Positions 36,004-43,354 of a DNA stretch of 64,000 bases are shown one piece after another. The stretch comes from HXMU1420-2 sp034670145 (GTDB taxonomy: Bacteria; Pseudomonadota; Alphaproteobacteria; Rhodobacterales; Rhodobacteraceae). Within the stretch, counting starts at the first letter, position 1. Every line of letters begins with the position of its first letter. The position numbers and the translations under genes are program-made. The notes below the pieces were generated by a model. It was not told the DNA's origin, ran no database searches, and was given only the letters and a program-made list of their open reading frames with translations. Where the stretch lies: assembly GCA_034670145.1 (NCBI GenBank), contig JAXMOA010000008.1, forward strand, positions 184,613 to 248,612, read 5' to 3'.

Positions 36004-36282
36004 ATGTTTCTGAAGAAAGTGGAAGGCCCGCGTGCGGTCACATTGCCGGATGGGTCGGTGCTGTCATTGGCGGATTTACCGCCGGAAACAACCAAACGCT
36101 GGGTTGCATCGCGCAAGGCGGCTGTGGTGCGTGGGGTCTTGTATGGTTTGATCCCACAATCCGAAGCGTTAAAGCGGTACGGCCTGTCTGAAGAGGAATT
36201 TCAGAGTTGGGTGGCCGCGATCGCGCAACATGGAGAAGAGGCGTTGAAAGCGACCGCACTCAAGAAATACCGGCAGCCATAG
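36004..36282 (+). CDS. sciP: CtrA inhibitor SciP (DUF1153)
   Basis: A 92-residue DUF1153 protein. The family pattern is plain: PDGSVLSLADLPPETTKRWVASRKAAVV, then the winged-helix-like EALKRYGLSEEEFQSWVAAIAQHGEEAL and KYRQP at the end. In Caulobacter SciP binds the CtrA regulator and blocks transcription of its targets in G1. The ATG at 36004 is preceded by CGAGGGAACGGAT; an ATG six codons upstream is possible. The ctrA gene itself lies 1.35 kb downstream, an arrangement common in this order. Confidence 0.95.
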   Translation: MFLKKVEGPRAVTLPDGSVLSLADLPPETTKRWVASRKAAVVRGVLYGLIPQSEALKRYGLSEEEFQSWVAAIAQHGEEALKATALKKYRQP

Positions 36283-36301
36283 CCTCTGGGCTGACCCTGA
36301 A

Positions 36302-37255
36302 TCAGCCGTGTTTCTTTGACGGGCGCGGGGTGTTTTGATGGCTGACAGGCTTTTTGGGCGTTGCGCCGTCCTTGCTGATTTTGGCGCTGCGTTTTTTGCT
36401 GCTCAGCTTTTCCAATGCGGTTTCGAGCTTGTCCAAAAGCTCGGCACTTTTGTTGAGCCGACCGTCTTTCAGGGCTGTGATGGCGGCTTGAAACACCGCC
36501 AGCAATTTCTTGCGCGCCGAATCCGGCGCCGCATTGATTGCCATTTGGGTTTTCCGGGCGCGGGCAGACAGGGTGCGCAGCCGCTCGGTCTGGGTGCTGA
36601 TGTCTGGCGTTGGGTCGGGCGCTTGCCGGGTTTGTTTGCTCAGCTTTGAAACCTGGGTCTGAAGGCGGGCCAACAGATTGCGCGCGTCTTCGATTTCACT
36701 GGCCTTGAGCAGGGCCACAATGCGCGCGACCACAGCGTTCAGCTGCGCCTGAACCTGTGGTTCGTTGCGCCCGATAAGAGGTTTGAGGCGTTGAATGTCC
36801 GCGATGATGTCTTTGGACTCGTCTTGCAGCTGTAGTTTCTGACCGGTCTTTGGCGGCGATTTCTGCCCCTTGTTGACGGCGAGCCCCGGATCATCCGGCA
36901 GATCTTCGATGGCCTCTTCCAGCGTGTTGCCCTCGGCATCCAGAACAACAACGTTCAACTGCACTTTGTTGGCTTTCAAAAACCGTTTCAGGTGACGCGC
37001 CATGGCCGGCACAGTGCGTTCACAGGTCAGGCGAAATTCCTTGCTGCGGACCTCTGCCATGCCAAAGGCCACTTTCACACCCGGCCCGTCCTTCTTGGCC
37101 GCTTTGCCAAGGATCGCGGGCGTGCGTTTGCGGTGCATGGCCAACAGGTGTTCTTTTTCGCTTTTGCCGGGATTGAACGCGAACGGCAGCGGGCTTTTAC
37201 GGGCCAGCTTGACCATTTTTTTGAGCTTTTGGCCTTCGACTGCGTATTCTGACAT
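36302..37255 (-). CDS. Unknown protein sharing its N-terminal domain with the giant zincin protein
   Basis: A 317-residue protein that I cannot place in a named family. Residues 1-118 align with the N-terminus of the 2014-residue protein at 47912-53956, without gaps for the first 55 residues: ARK at 18-20, P-L-x-F at 22-25, GK at 30-31, MHRK at 40-43 and IL at 48-49 occupy the same positions in both; further on, FG, a single Cys and FLK are shared with a shift of two to three residues. Residues 145-290 are predicted helical (RLKPLIGRNEPQVQ, LLARLQTQVSKLSKQ), and the last 30 are basic and disordered. There is no signal peptide or membrane helix. It is convergent with sciP (19 bp apart) and upstream of a 378-bp gap before ctrA. 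It may be an adaptor or effector of the same system. Confidence 0.85.
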   Translation of the reverse strand: MSEYAVEGQKLKKMVKLARKSPLPFAFNPGKSEKEHLLAMHRKRTPAILGKAAKKDGPGVKVAFGMAEVRSKEFRLTCERTVPAMARHLKRFLKANKVQLNVVVLDAEGNTLEEAIEDLPDDPGLAVNKGQKSPPKTGQKLQLQDESKDIIADIQRLKPLIGRNEPQVQAQLNAVVARIVALLKASEIEDARNLLARLQTQVSKLSKQTRQAPDPTPDISTQTERLRTLSARARKTQMAINAAPDSARKKLLAVFQAAITALKDGRLNKSAELLDKLETALEKLSSKKRSAKISKDGATPKKPVSHQNTPRPSKKHG

Positions 37256-37521
37256 GCTCGCGTTCCGCTTTGACCCGTTTCGCGAAACTCTATCGGCCGT
37301 GGCGCTTGCTGCATAGAGCTGGCCGGGTGTTGACCGCTGTGGTGGCTGGTTTTTGTGCGTCTGGCAGGCGGAAAGGGGGGTGATTCTGTTGGCCGGCGCG
37401 GGGGCTGTGCATCACGAAATACAACCAGAGAGGATGATTGTGGCTCTCCCTTAGGGGGATTGCCTCGGCCTTTGTAGATTGATGTTCAGAGGTACAGGTC
37501 GGAAAAACATCAATAAAATTC

Positions 37522-37550
37522 TGGACTGAAGATTGAAACACAACTATAAA
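37522..37550 (+). promoter_or_regulatory. ctrA: Likely ctrA promoter
   Basis: TGGACT (37522-37527) and TATAAA (37545-37550) with a 17-bp spacer form a plausible sigma-70 promoter, 84 bp upstream of the ctrA ATG. Confidence 0.45.
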
Positions 37551-37563
37551 GTGCTTAAAGCTG

Positions 37564-37578
37564 GTAACCGGCAATTAA
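37564..37578 (+). promoter_or_regulatory. ctrA: CtrA-type binding site upstream of ctrA
   Basis: GTAA, CCGGCAA, TTAA followed by CC matches the CtrA consensus TTAA-N7-TTAAC with one mismatch in the left half. It lies just past the expected transcription start, 56 bp before the ATG, where bound CtrA would regulate its own gene. Confidence 0.55.
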
Positions 37579-37633
37579 CCTTTTGCGAGCATTTTTGTTC
37601 GCGACAATTCAGAAAGATTGCGGAGACTGCCAA

Positions 37634-38350
37634 ATGCGAATCCTTCTCGTCGAAGACGACCCAGCGACAGCCAAGAGCATCGAACTCATGCTCAGCCATG
37701 CCAACCTCAACGTCTATTCAACCGACTTGGGCGAGGAAGGGATCGATCTGGCCAAGTTGTATGATTATGATTTGATCCTGCTGGATCTGAACCTGCCTGA
37801 CATGAACGGCCACGAGGTGCTGCGCCAGTTGCGGCTGGCCCGGGTAGAGACCCCTATTCTCATCCTTTCCGGAGAGGATGACACAGACACCAAGATCAAG
37901 GGGTTTGGGTTCGGTGCAGATGATTACATGACCAAACCGTTCCATCGCGAAGAGTTGGTTGCGCGCATTCATGCGATCATCCGGCGCTCCAAGGGGCATT
38001 CGCAATCGGTCATTCACACCGGCAAGATCTCGGTCAACCTGGACGCCAAGACGGTCGATGTTGGCAATCAATCGGTGCATCTGACCGGCAAGGAATATCA
38101 GATGCTGGAGCTTTTGTCGCTGCGCAAGGGCACGACCTTGACCAAGGAAATGTTCCTCAACCACCTCTATGGCGGAATGGACGAGCCCGAGTTGAAGATC
38201 ATCGACGTGTTTATCTGCAAATTGCGCAAGAAATTGTCGACAGCGACGGGTGGCGAAAACTACATCGAGACGGTTTGGGGGCGCGGCTATGTGTTGCGCG
38301 ATCCGCAGATCGAGGGCGGATTGCAGCCCCGGTTGGCCGCGAACGCCTGA
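37634..38350 (+). CDS. ctrA: Cell-cycle response regulator CtrA
   Basis: A 238-residue OmpR-type regulator. The receiver starts MRILLVEDDPATAKSIELML with phosphoacceptor D51 in LLDLNLPD and the K in DYMTKPF; the DNA-binding wing reads LTGKEYQMLELLSLRKGTTLTKEMFLNHLYGGMDEPE, which is the CtrA signature, and VWGRGYVLRDP. In Rhodobacterales CtrA mainly controls motility, gene transfer agents and related traits rather than being essential. The start at 37634 gives the canonical N-terminus. A CtrA-type box lies upstream and sciP is close by. Confidence 0.97.
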   Translation: MRILLVEDDPATAKSIELMLSHANLNVYSTDLGEEGIDLAKLYDYDLILLDLNLPDMNGHEVLRQLRLARVETPILILSGEDDTDTKIKGFGFGADDYMTKPFHREELVARIHAIIRRSKGHSQSVIHTGKISVNLDAKTVDVGNQSVHLTGKEYQMLELLSLRKGTTLTKEMFLNHLYGGMDEPELKIIDVFICKLRKKLSTATGGENYIETVWGRGYVLRDPQIEGGLQPRLAANA

Positions 38351-38498
38351 ACGACGCCACAGATTGGCCGGCGGATCAGCGCAGTTCAAGAGGCGCGCAT
38401 TCGATCCGCGACCGGTCTGCGCCATCGGCGTGGCTGGACCTGCCGGTCGCCCCGGCCTATCACAACGGTGCAAACAGTTGTGACAGGTGAGGCCCGGC

Positions 38499-40667
38499 AT
38501 GCGGGACAAAGACACGCGGGACGAAGATACCCGGCCCAAGGACACACAGGACAAAGACGCAAACCTATTGACCCAAGCAGAGGCCAAGGCCGAACTGGAG
38601 CATTTGGCGCGCGCCTTGGCGCAGGCAAACGCGGCGTATCATACGCAGGATGCGCCCGAGATCTCCGATGCGCAATACGATGCCCTGAAACGACGCAACA
38701 GCGCGATTGAGGCCCGGTTTCCAGCGCTCAAACGTTCGGACAGCCCCAGCGATCAGGTGGGCGGCGCGGTTGCCGACGGGTTTTCCAAGGTCACGCATGC
38801 CGTGCGGATGCTGTCGCTGAGCAACGCCTTCGACGCAGAAGAGATCGGCGAGTTTGATACCAGCATCCGCAAGTATCTGGGCCTGAACGCAGAGGCTGCG
38901 CTGTCCTATACGGCCGAGCCCAAGATTGACGGTCTGTCTTTGTCGCTGCGCTATGAAAACGGGGTGTTGGTGCAGGCCGCGACGCGTGGTGACGGTCAGG
39001 TGGGCGAAAACGTAACCGCGAATGCGCGCACTGTGGCCGACATACCGGAAACGCTGGAAAACGCCCCGGAGGTGTTGGAGGTGCGGGGCGAAGTCTACAT
39101 GTCCCACGCGGATTTCGCCGCATTGAACGCGCGCCAGTCTGAACGCGGTGACAAGGTCTTTGCCAACCCGCGCAATGCCGCCGCCGGCAGTCTGCGCCAG
39201 TTGGATTCGAACATCACCAAATCGCGCCCCTTGCGCTTTTTCGCCTATGCCTGGGGGGCCCTGTCGCAACCCTTGGCCGAAACCCAGGCGGCAGCCATCG
39301 CGCGCCTGGGCGCGTTCGGCTTTCAGGTAAACCCATTGACGACCCTGTGTTCCGGGCCGCAGGACATGTTGGATCACTATGCGTTGATCGAGGCGCAGCG
39401 GGCCGCCTTGGGGTATGATATTGATGGGGTCGTCTACAAGGTGGACGATTTGGCCTATCAGGCCCGGCTGGGGTTCCGCTCCACCACGCCGCGATGGGCC
39501 CTGGCGCATAAATTCCCGGCTGAACTGGCCTGGACCCGGCTGGAGGGGATCGACATCCAGGTTGGCCGCACCGGCGCCCTGAGCCCGGTCGCCCGTTTGC
39601 AGCCGGTGACGGTGGGCGGGGTCGTTGTCTCGAACGCGACCTTGCACAACGAGGATTACATCAAGGGTTTGGATTCGAACGGCGCCCCCATTCGGGACGG
39701 GAAAGACATTCGGGTCGGCGACTGGGTGCAGGTCTATCGCGCGGGCGATGTGATTCCGAAAGTGGCGGATGTCGATCTGGACAAACGGGATGCGCAAAGC
39801 GTTCCGTTTGAATTCCCCGAGGTGTGCCCGGAGTGCAAAAGCCCGGCCCTGCGCGAGCCTGGCGATGCGATCCACCGCTGCTCGGGCGGTTTGATTTGCC
39901 CGGCGCAGGCGGTTGAAAAGCTGAAACATTTTGTGGCCCGCAAGGCGTTCGACATAGAGGGGTTGGGCGCGAAACAGATTGAGATGTTCTATGTCGATCC
40001 GGATTTGGCGATCCGGGAACCGGCTGACATCTTTACCCTGCAGGACCGCGACGCCGCCAATCTGACCCGGCTCAGGAACCGCCATGGCTGGGGCGAGCAA
40101 AGCGCCACGAACCTGTTTGCCGCCATCGAGGCCAAGCGCAAGATCGGGTTTGGCCGTTTGCTGTTCGCCCTGGGCCTGCGCCACGTCGGAGAGTCTGCGG
40201 CCAACCTGATCGCGCGCCACTACGGGCACTGGCCCGATTTCGAGGCCGCGATGCAGGGCGCCGCCGGTTTTGAAGGGCCGGATTGGGACGCGCTGATTGG
40301 CATTGATGGCGTGGGCGAAGTGATGGCGCGCTCGTTGGTCAGCGCCTTTGCCACAGAGGCAGAGCGGGCATCAATCGACCGCCTGGTGGCGCATCTGGAT
40401 GTGCAGATGGCCGAACGCCCGGCGACCGAAGGCAGCCCCGTGGCCGGCAAAACCGTGGTCTTTACCGGCACATTGGAAAAGATGAGCCGGGCCGAGGCCA
40501 AGGCCCGCGCCGAGGCGCTGGGGGCCAAAGTGTCGGGCTCTGTCTCGGCCAAGACGGATCTGCTGGTGGCCGGGCCCGGGGCCGGATCCAAGGCAAAGAA
40601 GGCCGCCGATCTGGGGATTGAAACGCTGGACGAAGATGGCTGGCTTGACCTGATTGGTGGGCAATGA
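38499..40667 (+). CDS. ligA: NAD-dependent DNA ligase
   Basis: A 722-residue LigA, which seals nicks in DNA using NAD. The adenylated lysine is K142 in AEPKIDGLSL; further on are the OB fold, a four-cysteine zinc finger (CPECKSP...RCSGGLICPAQ), HhH motifs (IDGVGEVMARSLV) and a C-terminal BRCT domain (VAGKTVVFTGTLEKMSRAEAK). The charged head MRDKDTRDEDTRPKDTQDKD before the domain Ia helices is an unusual lead; a GTG at 38487 is an alternative start. The last codon overlaps the recG start (ATGA). Confidence 0.96.
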   Translation: MRDKDTRDEDTRPKDTQDKDANLLTQAEAKAELEHLARALAQANAAYHTQDAPEISDAQYDALKRRNSAIEARFPALKRSDSPSDQVGGAVADGFSKVTHAVRMLSLSNAFDAEEIGEFDTSIRKYLGLNAEAALSYTAEPKIDGLSLSLRYENGVLVQAATRGDGQVGENVTANARTVADIPETLENAPEVLEVRGEVYMSHADFAALNARQSERGDKVFANPRNAAAGSLRQLDSNITKSRPLRFFAYAWGALSQPLAETQAAAIARLGAFGFQVNPLTTLCSGPQDMLDHYALIEAQRAALGYDIDGVVYKVDDLAYQARLGFRSTTPRWALAHKFPAELAWTRLEGIDIQVGRTGALSPVARLQPVTVGGVVVSNATLHNEDYIKGLDSNGAPIRDGKDIRVGDWVQVYRAGDVIPKVADVDLDKRDAQSVPFEFPEVCPECKSPALREPGDAIHRCSGGLICPAQAVEKLKHFVARKAFDIEGLGAKQIEMFYVDPDLAIREPADIFTLQDRDAANLTRLRNRHGWGEQSATNLFAAIEAKRKIGFGRLLFALGLRHVGESAANLIARHYGHWPDFEAAMQGAAGFEGPDWDALIGIDGVGEVMARSLVSAFATEAERASIDRLVAHLDVQMAERPATEGSPVAGKTVVFTGTLEKMSRAEAKARAEALGAKVSGSVSAKTDLLVAGPGAGSKAKKAADLGIETLDEDGWLDLIGGQ

Positions 40668-42754
40668 GCGGCCGGCCAGAACCGCTTTTTCCGCTGTTTG
40701 CGGATCTGGAGACATTGGAAGGTGTCGGCCCGAAAACGGCGAAACTGCTGGATCAGGCCGATTTCCAGGCACCGCGCGACCTTTTGTTTTCGCTGCCCTA
40801 TGCGGTGATTGACCGGCGTCGCAGGCCGACCATTCGGGGGATCGCGCCGCCGCAGGTCGTGACGGTTGAGGTGACGATCGGGGCGCATCGTCCGGCCCAT
40901 ACGCGCAGCGGCGCTTATCGAATTCTGGTCGAGGATGCAGAGACGGATTTCCAGCTCGTGTTTTTTCACGCGCGCGGCGACTACCTGAAACGGACCTTGC
41001 CCGAAGGCGCACGGCGTCTGGTCTCGGGAAAGCTGGAACTCTTTGATGGGATGGCGCAGATGGTGCATCCCGATCATCTCTTGCCCCTCGAAGACGCCGG
41101 CGAAGTGCCTGATTTCGAGCCGGTCTATCACCTGATGCAGGGCGTGTCCCAACGGGTGATGACACGCGCAACCCGCAGCGCGCTGAGCCGGGCACCGGTT
41201 CTGGCGGAATGGGCGGATGCGGATTTGCTCAAACGCGAGGGCTGGCCGGATTGGCGCGCCGCGATGGAGGCGGCGCATGCGCCTCAGGGTGCAGATGATT
41301 TGCTGGCCGAGGCGCCCGCGCGTCAGCGGCTGGCCTATGACGAGCTGATGGCGCATCAGCTGACCCTGGCCCTGGCCCGGCAGGGGGCGCGGCGCGCGCG
41401 TGGCGTGCAAAGCGTGGCAACCGGGCGATTGCAGGCCCGGGTGCTGGCGGCTTTGCCGTATCGCCCGACGGGCGCGCAGCACCGTGCGATCGAGGAGATC
41501 TCGGCCGATATGGCCGCGCCAGAGCGGATGAACCGTTTGCTGCAGGGGGATGTCGGGTCGGGCAAGACGCTGGTGGCGCTGATGGCGTTGCTGGTGGCGG
41601 TCGAGGCCGGAGGGCAGGGGGTCTTGATGGCTCCGACCGAAATCCTCGCCCGCCAGCACCTGGAAGGGTTGCGGCCCCTGGCCGAGGCTGCGGGGGTGGT
41701 TGTGGAGCTTTTGACGGGCCGCGACAAAGGGGCAGAGCGGCAGGCGAAACTGGCGGCCTTGCAGCGGGGGGATATTCAGATCCTGCTGGGGACGCACGCG
41801 GTGTTTCAGGACGATGTCCATTTTGCGCAGTTGCGATTGGCTGTGGTGGACGAACAGCACCGATTTGGGGTGCGCCAGCGGCTGGTTCTGTCGGAAAAGG
41901 GCCCGGCGGCGGATGTGCTGGTGATGACGGCGACTCCGATTCCGCGGTCTTTGGCCCTGGCGCAATATGGCGACATGGACGTCTCTGTGCTGGACGAGAA
42001 ACCCCCGGGGCGAAAACCGATCACCACCGCCGTTGTCGCAACAGAGCGGATGGATGAGGTGGTGGCGCGTTTGCGCGGTGTGATCGCGGAAGGGCGGCAA
42101 TGCTACTGGGTCTGTCCTTTGGTCGAGGATTCCGAGGTGTCGGATCTGACGGCCGCAGAAGACCGGTTCAAACGGCTGCGCGCGGCTTTGGGCGAAGGCG
42201 TGGTCGGGCTGGTGCATGGCCAGATGCCGCCTGCGGACAAGGATGCCGCGATGGCCGCTTTTGTGGCCGGAGAGACTCAGGTCCTGGTGGCGACAACGGT
42301 GATCGAGGTTGGGGTGAACGTGCCCAATGCCACGATCATGGTGATCGAGCGGGCAGAATTCTTTGGTCTGGCGCAGTTGCACCAATTGCGCGGACGGGTC
42401 GGGCGGGGGGATGCGGCATCCACCTGTCTGCTGCTCTATCGTCCGCCATTGAGCGAGGGCGGGCGACGGCGGCTGGAAGTGTTGCGCGAAACCGAGGATG
42501 GTTTTCGTATTGCCGAGACCGATTTGCAGATGCGCGGCGCGGGCGATCTGATCGGAACGGCGCAATCGGGCCTGCCCCGGTTTCGCATCGCCGATCTGGA
42601 GCGGCAGGCCGGGTTGATGGAGACCGCGCGCAACGATGCCCGCCGTCTGCTGGAGATGGACCCCGCATTGCAAAGTGAGCGCGGGCAGGCCGCCCGGGCT
42701 TTGCTGTGGCTGATGCGACAGGATCAGGCGATCCGGTTGATCTCGGTTGGTTAG
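40664..42754 (+). CDS. recG: ATP-dependent DNA helicase RecG
   Basis: A 696-residue RecG, which remodels stalled forks and Holliday junctions. A wedge domain with OB fold (residues 50-150) is followed by the two helicase lobes: Walker A GDVGSGKTLVAL, the DEQH box in VVDEQHRFGVRQR, motif III MTATPIPRSLAL, QLRGRVGRGD as motif VI, and the TRG-like DGFRIAETDLQMRGAGDL. The gene overlaps ligA by 4 nt, so the two are co-transcribed. Family length is normal. Confidence 0.97.
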   Translation: MSGRPEPLFPLFADLETLEGVGPKTAKLLDQADFQAPRDLLFSLPYAVIDRRRRPTIRGIAPPQVVTVEVTIGAHRPAHTRSGAYRILVEDAETDFQLVFFHARGDYLKRTLPEGARRLVSGKLELFDGMAQMVHPDHLLPLEDAGEVPDFEPVYHLMQGVSQRVMTRATRSALSRAPVLAEWADADLLKREGWPDWRAAMEAAHAPQGADDLLAEAPARQRLAYDELMAHQLTLALARQGARRARGVQSVATGRLQARVLAALPYRPTGAQHRAIEEISADMAAPERMNRLLQGDVGSGKTLVALMALLVAVEAGGQGVLMAPTEILARQHLEGLRPLAEAAGVVVELLTGRDKGAERQAKLAALQRGDIQILLGTHAVFQDDVHFAQLRLAVVDEQHRFGVRQRLVLSEKGPAADVLVMTATPIPRSLALAQYGDMDVSVLDEKPPGRKPITTAVVATERMDEVVARLRGVIAEGRQCYWVCPLVEDSEVSDLTAAEDRFKRLRAALGEGVVGLVHGQMPPADKDAAMAAFVAGETQVLVATTVIEVGVNVPNATIMVIERAEFFGLAQLHQLRGRVGRGDAASTCLLLYRPPLSEGGRRRLEVLRETEDGFRIAETDLQMRGAGDLIGTAQSGLPRFRIADLERQAGLMETARNDARRLLEMDPALQSERGQAARALLWLMRQDQAIRLISVG

Positions 42755-42805
42755 GGCGCCAAAATTTCGCTGAAAATAAAATGGGTTAGCGGAAAGTTCG
42801 CAAAT

Positions 42806-42820
42806 GTTCTCATAAAGTTC
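42806..42820 (+). promoter_or_regulatory. LexA (SOS) box upstream of the small membrane protein gene
   Basis: GTTC, TCATAAA, GTTC fits the alphaproteobacterial LexA consensus GTTC-N7-GTTC exactly, with another GTTC at 42796-42799. A -10-like TAAAAT at 42836-42841 lies 15 bp downstream, so LexA bound here would cover the promoter. The next gene downstream is the 40-residue protein at 42893. Confidence 0.7.
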
Positions 42821-42892
42821 TTGATTTTGCAGGGGTAAAATGAGAACAAAGGGTCAACGAAACGTTAACAGCCTCAAACACGGAGCTGACCC

Positions 42893-43015
42893 ATGTTGAC
42901 CTTGATCAAAGAAGCCGCCGCCCGCTCGACCAGCACATTGCTGATGGATTTTGCCGGTATCGCAGCCTTGGTTGTCATCCTTGTTGTTGGCTTGCATCTG
43001 CCCGTTATTGCCTGA
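42893..43015 (+). CDS. SOS-box-preceded 40-residue membrane protein
   Basis: A short gene of 41 codons. The product begins MLTLIKEAAARSTSTLLMDF and continues with one clear membrane helix (about residues 20-38: FAGIAALVVILVVGLHLPVIA). The ATG follows CGGAGCTGACC, an acceptable ribosome site, and the unit is bounded by a LexA box upstream and a strong terminator 143 bp downstream, so it forms its own transcription unit of about 350 nt. In Caulobacter the 29-residue SOS-induced membrane protein SidA stops division by acting on FtsW; a similar role is an inference from size, topology and control, not from sequence likeness. The layout also recalls Flp-type pilins, but the processing motif is absent. 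Confidence 0.72.
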   Translation: MLTLIKEAAARSTSTLLMDFAGIAALVVILVVGLHLPVIA

Positions 43016-43157
43016 GTTTTCTGCCTGCGATCTTGTGCCGGTTGTCGCTGCATCCTGTCCCATTCGATGCCTGAGGGTTGACCTGCCTGTCCCACCCTCC
43101 ACTGGACCCTGACCGGTCCTCTGCGCCACCGGAGCCTCATAAGACCCGCATAACCTG

Positions 43158-43196
43158 CCGCCGCCATCTCGCCCGGGATGTGCGGCGGTTTTTTTT
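43158..43196 (+). terminator. Rho-independent terminator after the small membrane protein gene
   Basis: CCGCCGC (43158-43164) pairs with GCGGCGG (43182-43188) and is followed by eight T residues, a strong intrinsic terminator. Confidence 0.85.
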
Positions 43197-43300
43197 GTGC
43201 CCTGATCCCAGACCCATTCCCAGACCCGATCCCAGACCAGACCCCAGGCCTCTGGCACAGGCGGCGGTGTGCGCGCGCGGTGCCACGCCAAATGGCCAAA

Positions 43301-43328
43301 GAAAAACCCCGGGGCAAGCCCGGGGTTT
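43301..43328 (-). terminator. Rho-independent terminator of ctaD
   Basis: AAACCCCGGG (43304-43313) and CCCGGGGTTT (43319-43328) pair perfectly over a 5-nt loop; on the minus strand a T-rich end (TTTTTC) follows. It lies 27 bp after the ctaD stop codon. Confidence 0.85.
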
Positions 43329-43354
43329 CGCGTTTTCAGATTTTCAACCGAGGA

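Larger units (their letters stand above)
37256..37633 (+). other. Intergenic control region of ctrA
   Basis: A 378-bp gap with no gene. It carries a likely ctrA promoter (37522-37550) and a CtrA-type box (37564-37578) just upstream of ctrA, so most of it is probably ctrA control DNA. The left part is the upstream region of the divergent 317-residue protein gene; no clear promoter for that gene was found. Confidence 0.6.
43016..43354. other. Intergenic region with two terminators
   Basis: A 339-bp gap between the small membrane protein and the convergent cytochrome oxidase gene. It holds a terminator for each side (43158-43196 plus, 43301-43328 minus) and, between them, a few imperfect CCCAGACC direct repeats near 43205-43245 with no clear role. 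No further gene is seen. Confidence 0.7.

Noticed and set aside
38565..42673. Frames of 554 and 817 codons antisense to ligA and recG
   Set aside because: Shadows of two highly conserved genes with intact motifs on the plus strand.
42796..42809. GTTC-N6-GTTC next to the LexA box
   Set aside because: The spacing is 6, not 7, so it does not fit the LexA consensus; only the 42806-42820 pair does.
43205..43245. Imperfect CCCAGACC direct repeats
   Set aside because: Short and irregular, between two terminators; no iteron, attachment site or operator pattern can be supported.
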